NCBI RefSeq assembly: GCF_030412015.1
Contig: NZ_JASNRD010000006.1
Coordinates: 1-64,000, forward strand
Direction of reading: 5' to 3'
DNA from: Massilia sp. YIM B02763
GTDB lineage: Bacteria > Pseudomonadota > Gammaproteobacteria > Burkholderiales > Burkholderiaceae_D
Length of the DNA: 64,000 nt
Under the pieces are notes generated by a model. That model had not been told where the DNA came from. It saw nothing but the letters and a program-made list of their open reading frames with translations, and ran no database searches. Positions 38,200-45,793 of this stretch are shown here, piece by piece. Position numbers and translations under genes: made by a program. Numbering within the stretch: position 1 is the stretch's first letter; the number at the start of each line of letters is the position of its first letter.

Positions 38200-39370
38200 G
38201 GTGCGCGAACTGCTGCAACGTCGTTTCGACAATCGTCATCGCGACTGGCTGAGCGACCATGGCACGACGACGGAATGGCCTTTGGACATTCCACTTGGCA
38301 TACCAACCGAACAGGCTGCAACGGCCCGTCTGGACGCTATGGGGGCCTGGATCGCTGCCTGGCGGTCATGGCAAGGAGAAGGCGAGCTGGCATGGACGGA
38401 GCGGCGCTGGCGCATGCTTGGCACACAGCGCCTGCCGCAAATGTTACGTCTCGAAGGACCACGCCAGGTCGCTGCCTGGCTGGGAGAGCTCGAACGCTGG
38501 GACCGTGCAAACCAGCGCCTGGCCCTGCTGGGCGAGCGCTGGCCGATGCTGGTGCAGCGGATCGGCCGGCTGTTCGGGGTACTTGCCGATTATTCACAAG
38601 CCGACTTCGAATGCCTCGTCGCCACACTGGCTTGGCTGGAGCGGCATCCAGATTCGGGGCTGTACCTGCGCCAGCTTCCCATTCCCGGGCTGGACACGAA
38701 ATGGATCGAATCACGCAAGGCCGTGCTGGCTGAACTCTTCTGCTGCATTACGGGCCGCCCTGGCGACACTTCGGATTTCCATACACTGTGCGGCTTGCGC
38801 CGGCCACCCCTGCTGGTCCGTATGCGTATTCTCGATCCCACACTGCGCGCTCGTACCGGCGGCATTGGCGATCTTGCCACGGCCGTGGACGACCTGGCGC
38901 AATTGGATATCCAGCCCGCAAAGGTTCTCATTATCGAGAACCTGCAAACGGGTCTCGCTTTAGACGACATTCCGGGGACGGTAGCATTCATGGCGCTAGG
39001 CTATGGTGCCACTGTGCTTGCCCAGCTTCCCTGGGTGCGCAATGCGGACTGCCTCTATTGGGGGGATATCGATACGCATGGCCTCGCGATCCTGAATCAG
39101 GTGCGATCATGCCTCCCCACCCTGCGTTCGCTTCTGATGGACGAATGTACCTTGTTGTCCCATCGAACATTCTGGACGCATGAGGCAAGCCAGCATGCGG
39201 GGCAGGACCTACCATATTTACACCCTCAAGAATTGGCTATCTACCGGGCGCTCAAGCTCAATACATTTGGACAAGCTGTGAGGCTGGAACAGGAACGTAT
39301 TGAATGGCGCCACGCGTGGCCTGAACTCGTCAATGCGCTGACGCCCGCGCACCTGCGCTCGACCAATTAA
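38168..39370 (+). CDS. jetD: Wadjet nuclease JetD (DUF3322-DUF2220, TOPRIM)
   Basis: A 400-residue protein. The N-terminal half matches DUF3322 (LPSEVRELLQRRFDNRHRDW and LEGPRQVAAWLGELERWD); the C-terminal half matches DUF2220, a TOPRIM-like nuclease. The TOPRIM acidic residues are visible as VLIIEN (E257) and WGDIDTHG (D300, D302), numbering from the ATG at 38168. In Wadjet, JetD cuts the circular DNA after JetABC has extruded it. A TTG at 38183 would give MKLPSEVRELL, closer to the usual N-terminus, so the start is uncertain by five codons. It is the last gene of the operon. Confidence 0.93.
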   Translation: MREPRLKLPSEVRELLQRRFDNRHRDWLSDHGTTTEWPLDIPLGIPTEQAATARLDAMGAWIAAWRSWQGEGELAWTERRWRMLGTQRLPQMLRLEGPRQVAAWLGELERWDRANQRLALLGERWPMLVQRIGRLFGVLADYSQADFECLVATLAWLERHPDSGLYLRQLPIPGLDTKWIESRKAVLAELFCCITGRPGDTSDFHTLCGLRRPPLLVRMRILDPTLRARTGGIGDLATAVDDLAQLDIQPAKVLIIENLQTGLALDDIPGTVAFMALGYGATVLAQLPWVRNADCLYWGDIDTHGLAILNQVRSCLPTLRSLLMDECTLLSHRTFWTHEASQHAGQDLPYLHPQELAIYRALKLNTFGQAVRLEQERIEWRHAWPELVNALTPAHLRSTN

Positions 39371-39759
39371 CTCAAGTACTGTACTGGTTGCAGGCCATGT
39401 ACAGGAGTTGACGAAGGACACGTTGCCGCGACGGCATCGTGTCTTGGAACAGATGGTGAATTAAGTGGTATCCGCCGTGTACTGTCAGGCATTCAATGGG
39501 TTGCCCCGGCCAGCAACCCTGGCAGCTTGCCGGCCCCAGCCTTGATGTCCCCCGCCGTCTCTATCCGCTAGATAAATTGCTTGGCGGCTGTCTAGTTGCA
39601 CCTGCGCAGCAGCAAGTCGACTTTCACGCGATGTCGCCACTATGCGCTCTTGCTTCCGGCCTCCATGGATGACCTCGCAATCGGTTGACATTGCTCTCAT
39701 ATTGGGCAGCTTTAGACAGCCGCACAATGCGACAATGGGCCTACGCGGCCGAAAATGAC
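39371..39759. other. Gene-poor stretch after the Wadjet operon
   Basis: About 390 bases with no supported gene. On the minus strand from about 39600 to 39493 one frame reads GDIKAGAGKLPGLLAGATH before a stop but contains two TAG codons upstream, so it may be the remnant of a dead gene. No direct repeat, tRNA or integrase marks the right edge of the island. Confidence 0.45.
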
Positions 39760-39785
39760 AAAAAAAGCCAGCTCGCGGCTGGCTT
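39760..39785 (-). terminator. Rho-independent terminator of the acyltransferase gene
   Basis: Stem AGCCAGC/GCTGGCT with a 5-base loop, followed on the minus strand by seven T bases. It lies just after the acyltransferase stop and marks where core DNA resumes. Confidence 0.85.
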
Positions 39786-39800
39786 GTCGTCACGGCGCGC

Positions 39801-40934
39801 TCAGGTTGCCTTCGCCGGCACCGCCCGCGGCCGGACGGGCCCCAGCAGGGCCGCCAGCCGGCGACCCAGCGGCGCCTCGACCCAGCGGCAGAACGCCGCG
39901 CCCGCCGCCACGCTGGCCGCCCAGGCCACGACGACGCCGGCCAACTGCCAGTGCGCCTCGTCCGGCGCAAAGCGCGTGAACGCCGCGTTCACGACCAGGC
40001 ATACGGGGAAGTGCACGAGGAAGATCGAATACGAGATCTTGGCGACATAGTTCACGACCGACCAGCCAGGTTTGGCGCCGGCCTGCAGCCTGGTGCGGCC
40101 GAACAGGAACAGCACGCACATGACGATGGCCGCCACCGCGATGCGGATGCGGAAGTCGATCGTCAGCGCCAGCAGGGTCGGACCGACCGTGGCCAGCAGC
40201 AGCAGGCTCGTCGCGCCCGCGCCGCGGCGCGGATCGCTGGCCCACCAGGCCAGCACACCCAGGCCGTAGCTGCCCAGGAAGTACGGCGCCCACGCATCCC
40301 AGCCGGCGTCGCGGTTGAAATAGAACAGCGAGACGGCGGTGGCGGCCAGCACCACCAGCGGCATCAGCCAGGACGACTTGCGCTCGCCGGCCAGCAGGCC
40401 CGATACCCACAGCAGCAGCGTGAGCGAGGCGTACAGCTGGAAGTCGATCGCCACGTACCAGGCGCCGGCCGACAGCGCCTCGTAGCCCAGCACGTCGTGC
40501 AGCAGCAGCATGTGCGCGACCAGCTGCGCCAGGCTGGCCGGCGCCGAGATCGACTCGTGGTCCATCCATGTGCGCGCCAGCGCGGACGCGGCGATCGCGA
40601 TCAGCATCGCGACGACGAAGGCCGGCGCCAGCTTCAGGTAGCGGCGCCAGATCGTCGCGAGCGGATGCGCGATGCCGGGCTGGCCGTGGGGAGACAGGGA
40701 TTTCGCGGCGAGGAAGCCGCCGATGACGAGGAAGACCTGCACGGCGATGCGGCCGTAGGCATCGAGCCAGTCGACCGTGCCGGGCAGGAGGGGCCGCGCG
40801 ACGTCGGTCATCGGGCCGTAGAACGCCAGGTGATGCAGCACGATCAGCTGGGCGGCGCCTGCCTTCAAGAGGTTAATCAGGCCAAATTGTGCGGGGACCG
40901 TTGCCGTCGGTCCGGATGCTCCTGTGGGTTTCAT
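39801..40934 (-). CDS. Acyltransferase 3 family membrane protein
   Basis: A 377-residue polytopic protein of the acyltransferase 3 (OafA/YrhL-like) family, with about ten hydrophobic segments. The family histidine sits in LIVLHHLAFYG near residue 36, and the RxxR-like region is in WRRYLKLAPAF. Such enzymes O-acylate exported sugars or glycans at the inner membrane. There is no sugar-polymer cluster nearby, so the acceptor is unknown. The start at 40934 is the first ATG that leaves a normal cytoplasmic tail. Confidence 0.85.
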   Translation of the reverse strand: MKPTGASGPTATVPAQFGLINLLKAGAAQLIVLHHLAFYGPMTDVARPLLPGTVDWLDAYGRIAVQVFLVIGGFLAAKSLSPHGQPGIAHPLATIWRRYLKLAPAFVVAMLIAIAASALARTWMDHESISAPASLAQLVAHMLLLHDVLGYEALSAGAWYVAIDFQLYASLTLLLWVSGLLAGERKSSWLMPLVVLAATAVSLFYFNRDAGWDAWAPYFLGSYGLGVLAWWASDPRRGAGATSLLLLATVGPTLLALTIDFRIRIAVAAIVMCVLFLFGRTRLQAGAKPGWSVVNYVAKISYSIFLVHFPVCLVVNAAFTRFAPDEAHWQLAGVVVAWAASVAAGAAFCRWVEAPLGRRLAALLGPVRPRAVPAKAT

Positions 40935-41131
40935 GGTTGTCCTGCCGGCTGTTCAAAAAGCAGCTCGGCAATAGCGGACGACCAATGTTGTCATTAATTG
41001 ACGAGCAGGTCGCATGATAACGGACCCAGCCAGGCTGGGGCCGCGCGTTACATCTTGTAACTTCTATCTTTACGCTGTCTTTATGCGTCAATTTCACCAA
41101 ACCTTGGAGATCCCCTCCTGCATGCCATCCC
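40935..41131. other. Intergenic stretch upstream of the acyltransferase gene
   Basis: It contains the presumed acyltransferase promoter. I see no gene, repeat or terminator in it. It begins a run of about 820 bases that holds only gene fragments. Confidence 0.4.
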
Positions 41132-41496
41132 TCAGCAGATACCGCCTCCTATGCTTTTGCCGGTACGCAGGTCAAAACCGACGAAACATTTATAGCCATC
41201 ACTTGGCCGATAAGAGCACCAGACTTCGCCTTTTCTACGTAGCCGCTCGCCATCTTCGGACGTACATGTCGCATCCTTGGAGTCAGGATATAGTGAATCG
41301 AAAATCTCTTTTGCGGCACCCCCTTGATCGCTATCGCCAACTTTCTCTCGTTTTTTGTCGGCGGCTGGCGCTCGCCTAGCTCCCCGGAATAGATCGAATA
41401 GGTAGCTGCCAGGGGCTTGTACTGCCACGTCCAATTTTCAGTTGCATAGGCCAACACACAGAACATGATCCCGGCCAGAAAAAAATATTTCTTCAT
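41132..41496 (-). pseudogene. Small exported protein split by a -1 frameshift at A-AAA-AAC
   Basis: One frame begins at 41496 with a signal peptide (MKKYFFLAGIMFCVLAYATE) and runs to about 41350. The -1 frame then gives a coherent C-terminus (AAKEIFDSLYPDSKDATCTS, then WCSYRPSDGYKCFVGFDLR and a final GGGIC). The frames meet at a run of six A bases (41351-41356 on this strand), and the first frame reads A-AAA-AAC at 41356-41350, a textbook -1 slippery heptamer. Joined, the product is about 121 residues with three or four conserved-looking cysteines. It may be a frameshifted pseudogene, a sequencing indel or programmed frameshifting. I do not recognise the family. Confidence 0.6.
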
Positions 41497-41506
41497 TTCG
41501 CCCCGC

Positions 41507-41653
41507 TTTGATGGCGACATGAAAATGGTTGTCATGCCCCGACCACGCCTTCAGCCCCGGATGGAGCGTGACATCATTGAAGAGAATGGTCTTGACCAGC
41601 GGATGAGAAAAGAAAATACGGATGAGCGTTCCTGCCATGTGCTTGTCTCCATG
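41507..41653 (-). pseudogene. C-terminal fragment resembling a LAS-type murein endopeptidase
   Basis: The 49 codons from 41653 read HGDKHMAGTLIRIFF, then TLHPGLKAWSGHDNHFHVAI. The GHDNHFHV segment resembles the zinc-binding C-terminal HxH of LAS metallopeptidases such as MepA. A TGA directly precedes the first codon and no N-terminal domain follows upstream, so this looks like the end of a lost gene. It lies just upstream of the split small protein. Confidence 0.5.
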
Positions 41654-41755
41654 TCAGATTGAACCGCCTCCTGCCGAGGAGGCGGCGACAAACTCAAGTA
41701 ATCGCCCAAACCGGCCGCGAACGCCCTGCGTTGCGTCAACGACCTCGGCAAGTGC

Positions 41756-42973
41756 TCACGCACAGCTCCCGTACGCGTAATACCCCGCCGCCGTTTGCCT
41801 GACGTCGGTGTACGCCGTCACCAGGTAATACCCCAGATACTGGTTCGAATTGCTCGCATAGACCTGGTTGCCCGCGCCGAGGTAGGCGCGCCCCGCCGCC
41901 ACGTGGGCGACGTTGCTGGCATACCAGTGGCTGCAGGTGAACGGCGCCGCCGCGTTGCCGCTCACGACGCGGTCGATCATCGTCTTGATCGCCACCATCT
42001 GGCCGCCGCTCTTGGCGGGGAAATTGACGTCGTCATGGCCCCACCAATCCCAGCAGCCGCCGGGGTTCGTCGCCGTGGCCGCCGCCTGCGGGTACAGGAC
42101 GACGATCCGATTCGTATCGGCCCAGCGGTTGTAGCCGGCGTTCTGGTAGAACGCGGCGCCGACCGTCGAGGCGGCCTGCAGGCAGCCGTGGAAGGCCACG
42201 TGCAGGCGGCAGGACTGGCCGCTCGCGCAGGCCGCCGGGACGTAGGCGTAGCCGCTGTTCGCCATGCCGTGCGCCGTCGGGTTGAAATTGCCCCAGAACG
42301 CGGCCTGGTCGAAGTTGACGAAGCTGCCGGTCAGCGCGCCCGGGTTCTTCGCGTTCAGCGTCCCGTACAGCCACTTCAGGATCTCGCCGGCCGTGTCGAA
42401 GTTGCAGTTGTTGACGTAGGGGTTGCCGTTGACGGCGCAGCCGTTGCCGGAAAAATCGGTCGGGACCGCGTGCTCGGCCGCGAGGTCGCTCTTGTAGCGG
42501 ATGTTCGCCGCCGGTAGGTAATTGGCATACATCGTCCTGAGGTCGTCCATCACGGGCTGGCGCACCGTCGAGTCGATGGTGCCGGACAGCAGGTAGACCT
42601 TCGATCCGGCCATGTTGGCGGTCGGGTCGATGTAGCCGTTGCCCGACCACGTGTTCACCACGGACAGCAGGTACGGCAGGTTGCGCGTCCCCGTGTTCGC
42701 CATGCAGGGGCCGACCGAGATCGCCACATTGCCCTGCGAGCAGTAGACCGGGCCGCCGGCAATGACGCCGGCGCCCTTCCTGATCGTCTTCGAATAGGCG
42801 AAATGCATCTGCGCCGCCATGTGGCCGCCGGACGAAAAGCCGGACACGGACACGTCGTCCACGCTGACGTTGTACTTCGGGAGGGCGATGACGGCGGCGG
42901 ATGCGCCGGTGGCCAGGGATAGGCCGAGGATGGCGGCCGCCAGGCGGGCGGCCGCACGATGCTGGATGCGCAT
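41756..42973 (-). CDS. Extracellular short-chain polyhydroxyalkanoate depolymerase
   Basis: A 405-residue secreted esterase. The signal peptide ends near ATGASA. The lipase box is SGFSSGG with serine as nucleophile, early in the catalytic domain as in type 2 PHB depolymerases. Conserved stretches include HVAFHGCLQ (oxyanion region), NRIVVLYPQAA and CWDWWGHDD, the last holding the catalytic histidine. The last 60 residues form a short extra domain with aromatic repeats (YASNSNQYLGYYLVTAY), which may bind polymer. It hydrolyses exogenous polyhydroxybutyrate, a carbon store used by many soil Oxalobacteraceae. Confidence 0.88.
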   Translation of the reverse strand: MRIQHRAAARLAAAILGLSLATGASAAVIALPKYNVSVDDVSVSGFSSGGHMAAQMHFAYSKTIRKGAGVIAGGPVYCSQGNVAISVGPCMANTGTRNLPYLLSVVNTWSGNGYIDPTANMAGSKVYLLSGTIDSTVRQPVMDDLRTMYANYLPAANIRYKSDLAAEHAVPTDFSGNGCAVNGNPYVNNCNFDTAGEILKWLYGTLNAKNPGALTGSFVNFDQAAFWGNFNPTAHGMANSGYAYVPAACASGQSCRLHVAFHGCLQAASTVGAAFYQNAGYNRWADTNRIVVLYPQAAATATNPGGCWDWWGHDDVNFPAKSGGQMVAIKTMIDRVVSGNAAAPFTCSHWYASNVAHVAAGRAYLGAGNQVYASNSNQYLGYYLVTAYTDVRQTAAGYYAYGSCA

Positions 42974-43111
42974 ATTGTCTCCGTATGGTTGTTGTGTTCG
43001 TCTTTCGTGAAGACGAAGTCAACTATTAAGAGTTGACGGAGATCAGAATAATTGAGCAGCCAGCGCAATCAAGCGGCAGCGATGTGCGTGCACGATCACA
43101 TCGCTGTGCGA

Positions 43112-43142
43112 AATTGGGCCCCTGCCTGCGCAGGGGCGACGA
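43112..43142. repeat. Single REP-like arm
   Basis: A lone copy of the dispersed element (core GCCCCTGCCTGCGCAGGGGC). It contains its own short palindrome and lies just after the PEP-CTERM gene stop, so it may help end transcription there. Confidence 0.7.
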
Positions 43143-43145
43143 CCG

Positions 43146-43895
43146 TTATGCCTTGCCGCCTTTCGCTTTGCGGCGGCGTCCCATCAGGCCGAACAGGCCC
43201 AGGCCGCCGGCCAGCATCGCGACGTTGGCCGGCTCCGGCACCGGGCTGACCGAGATGTTGTCGACGGCGACGTCGTAGGCGGTCCAGCCATAGACGTAGC
43301 CCGGTTCGAAGGTCGTGAACGCGATCTCGTCGACGCCGGCCAGCACGTCGGCGAAGGTGCGGCCCGGCGGCAGGCCCGGCTCGAGTTCGGTGCCGCCGTA
43401 GCCGCCCCAGCCGCTCGGCAGCATCGACGAGGCCGTGTCGCCGATGGTCACGGCATAGTGCTTCCAGCCCTCGTTCGCGGCGCTGATTTCACCGAGGTTG
43501 TACCAGACGCTCGTGTACGGCATGCCGCCATAGGCGTTGTCGTAGTCGCGCAGCTCGACGACCAGGTTGCGGCTCACTTCGCGGCCCTGGTACTGGATCG
43601 AATTGGCCAGCACGTCGATGCCCAGCGTGACCGCGCCATGCTTCGTGTAGTCGCCCACGAATGCGCCGTTGCTGCTGTTGAGCCAATTCAGGCCGAAGGT
43701 TTCGTAGTAGCGCGTGTGCAGCGCGGGGGCGCCGTTGCCGAGCGATGTATCGATCCAGTTGCCTTCGTTGCCGTCGTAGGCAGGTCCTGCGTACCAGCCC
43801 TCGTCTCCCTTCGAAAAGTCCGTTGTCGTGGCCGATGCGGCCGATGCAACGGACAGGCAGGCAAGTACTACCCCAGCGAGTGCTTTCTTGTTCAT
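43146..43895 (-). CDS. PEP-CTERM sorting-domain protein
   Basis: A 249-residue exported protein. It has an N-terminal signal peptide (MNKKALAGVVLACLSVASAA) and a C-terminal PEP-CTERM tail: the motif VPEP, a hydrophobic helix (LAGGLGLFGLMG) and a basic end (RRRKAKGGKA). The middle is a beta-rich domain of about 190 residues, seen as laminin/NPCBM-like in similar proteins. An EpsH-type exosortase would cut at the PEP motif; none is encoded in this window. The start at 43895 gives a normal signal peptide, while the frame extends upstream without sense. Confidence 0.87.
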   Translation of the reverse strand: MNKKALAGVVLACLSVASAASATTTDFSKGDEGWYAGPAYDGNEGNWIDTSLGNGAPALHTRYYETFGLNWLNSSNGAFVGDYTKHGAVTLGIDVLANSIQYQGREVSRNLVVELRDYDNAYGGMPYTSVWYNLGEISAANEGWKHYAVTIGDTASSMLPSGWGGYGGTELEPGLPPGRTFADVLAGVDEIAFTTFEPGYVYGWTAYDVAVDNISVSPVPEPANVAMLAGGLGLFGLMGRRRKAKGGKA

Positions 43896-44230
43896 GGATT
43901 CCTCGTAGTATGGGTGAATGGACGCCGGCGCCGCGCTCGCGTCCTGCGAAACGACGCATCCGGCAAGCCCATGCTGCGAGCGTGCCCATCCGATGTCAAA
44001 CGTGCATATGCAACGGTGTTCCATCCATTTGTCACCGAACCCGGATGAAATGTCGCCATTTGTCGCGCACGGTCGTCGGCAGTGCGCGGATGCACCGCGG
44101 CCGATGCGCCGGCGCACGGCGCGGGTGCAAAAGTCGAGACGGATGAGCAAATTGGTGCAGCTCAAAAGCATGGCATGTGTCGCCTGGCGACCACATACTG
44201 AAGACGTCGCCATTCTCTTGAAAGACACAG

Positions 44231-45676
44231 ATGAAACACCTGACAGTCGACGTAGCCATCATCGGCGCCGGCAGCGCCGGCATGAGCGCCTACCGCGCCG
44301 CGCGCGCCCACACGGACAAGGTGGTCGTGATCGAATCCGGCCACTACGGCACCACCTGCGCGCGCGTCGGCTGCATGCCCAGCAAGCTCCTGATCGCGGC
44401 GGCCGATGCCGCCCACGCCGTCGACGGCGCCCACCGCTTCGGCGTGCTCGCGGCGCCCGCCGCCATCGACGGCCAGGCCGTGATGCGCCGCGTGCGCGGA
44501 GAACGCGACCGCTTCGTCGGCTTCGTGGTCGACGCGGTGCAAGGCTGGCCGGACGAACACCGCCTGGTGGGCCATGCGCGCTTCCTGTCGCCGCACGAAC
44601 TGGAAGTGGGCGGCCACACGGTGGTGACGGCCGGACGCATCGTCATTGCCACCGGGTCCAGCCCCGCCGTGCCGGCCGGCTGGCGCGAGGCGCTCGGCGA
44701 GCGGCTGATCGTCAACGACGACGTGTTTGCCTGGGACGACCTGCCGGAGTCGGTGGCCGTGGCCGGGCCGGGCGTGATCGGCCTGGAACTGTCGATGGCG
44801 CTGGCGCGCCTGGGCGTGCGGGTGCGCCTGTTCGGGAGGAGCAGCCGCGTGGGCCCGCTCACCGACCCGGTCGTCGCCGCCAAGGCGCGCGCCATCGTCG
44901 AGTCCACGGTCGCGACGTCGCTGGACGTGGAGCGGATCGAACCGGTGCGCGACGGCGACCGCGTCAGGCTGCGCTGGCTCGAGGACGGCACCCGCCACGA
45001 AGAGGAATTCGACTTCCTGCTGGCCGCCACCGGCCGCACGCCGAACGTGAAGGGCCTGGACCTGCAGCGCGCCGGCATCGAGGTGGACGCCTTCGGCATT
45101 CCGCATGCGGACCGCCATACGCGCCGCATCGGCAAGTCGCACATCTTCATCGCGGGCGATGCCGCCGACGAACAGGCGCTGCTGCACGAAGCGGCCGACG
45201 AGGGCCGCATCGCGGGCGACAACGCGGGCCGCTATCCGGACACCATCGTGCGTCCGCGTCGCACGCCGCTGACGGTGGTGTTCAGCGATCCGCAGATCGC
45301 CATCGCGGGCGAGAGCCATGCGCAGCTGCTGCAGCGCGGGGCGGACTTCGCCTCCGGCGGCGCCAGCTTCGACGACCAGGGCCGCAGCCGCGTCATGGGC
45401 CGCAACCTGGGGCAGGTGCAGGTGTACGGCGAGCGCGGCACGGGGCGCTTCCTGGGCGCCGAGATGATCGGGCCGGACGCGGAACACATCGGCCACCTGC
45501 TGTCCTGGTCCGCGCAGCACGGCCTGACGGTGCAGCAGATGCTCGACAGCCCGTTCTACCACCCGGTCGTCGAAGAGGGCCTGCGCACGGCGCTGCGCGC
45601 GCTGAAGGAGAAGCTCGCGCTGCCGCAGCCGCCGCTGGCGGACTGCCTCGATTGCGTGGCGGCGCCTGTCGTGTAG
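44231..45676 (+). CDS. Dihydrolipoyl dehydrogenase-like flavoprotein disulfide reductase
   Basis: A 481-residue FAD enzyme. The N-terminal FAD motif is VAIIGAGSAGMSAYRAA, the redox-active disulfide is in TTCARVGCMPSKLL, the second nucleotide-binding motif is VAVAGPGVIGLELSMALARLG and the C-terminal dimer domain has the His-Glu pair in FYHPVVEEGL. It should oxidise dihydrolipoamide or a similar dithiol with NAD. No dehydrogenase E1 or E2 gene is near, so it may serve another pathway; a mercuric-reductase-like role is less likely because no MerA-type C-terminal cysteines are visible. It is read away from the PEP-CTERM gene. Confidence 0.87.
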   Translation: MKHLTVDVAIIGAGSAGMSAYRAARAHTDKVVVIESGHYGTTCARVGCMPSKLLIAAADAAHAVDGAHRFGVLAAPAAIDGQAVMRRVRGERDRFVGFVVDAVQGWPDEHRLVGHARFLSPHELEVGGHTVVTAGRIVIATGSSPAVPAGWREALGERLIVNDDVFAWDDLPESVAVAGPGVIGLELSMALARLGVRVRLFGRSSRVGPLTDPVVAAKARAIVESTVATSLDVERIEPVRDGDRVRLRWLEDGTRHEEEFDFLLAATGRTPNVKGLDLQRAGIEVDAFGIPHADRHTRRIGKSHIFIAGDAADEQALLHEAADEGRIAGDNAGRYPDTIVRPRRTPLTVVFSDPQIAIAGESHAQLLQRGADFASGGASFDDQGRSRVMGRNLGQVQVYGERGTGRFLGAEMIGPDAEHIGHLLSWSAQHGLTVQQMLDSPFYHPVVEEGLRTALRALKEKLALPQPPLADCLDCVAAPVV

Positions 45677-45793
45677 CCCGGCGTACTGACGCAGCGTTAC
45701 AACTGTCATCAAACGTTCATGAACAAGTAACAACATGGTCATTTAGGAAAGCTAATCTGCGGTCCACTTTCAACCGCCCCCTCCAGCTTCCCG

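Noticed and set aside
29340-39790. A prophage or integrative element
   Set aside because: I see no integrase, phage structural gene, tRNA edge or flanking direct repeat, so only a defence island is claimed.
39485-39970. A 161-residue minus-strand open frame across the acyltransferase end
   Set aside because: It covers the terminator and the acyltransferase coding region in another frame and looks like chance coding.
41551-41763. A 70-residue minus-strand open frame upstream of the PHA depolymerase stop
   Set aside because: It is low-complexity and overlaps the better-supported endopeptidase fragment in another frame.
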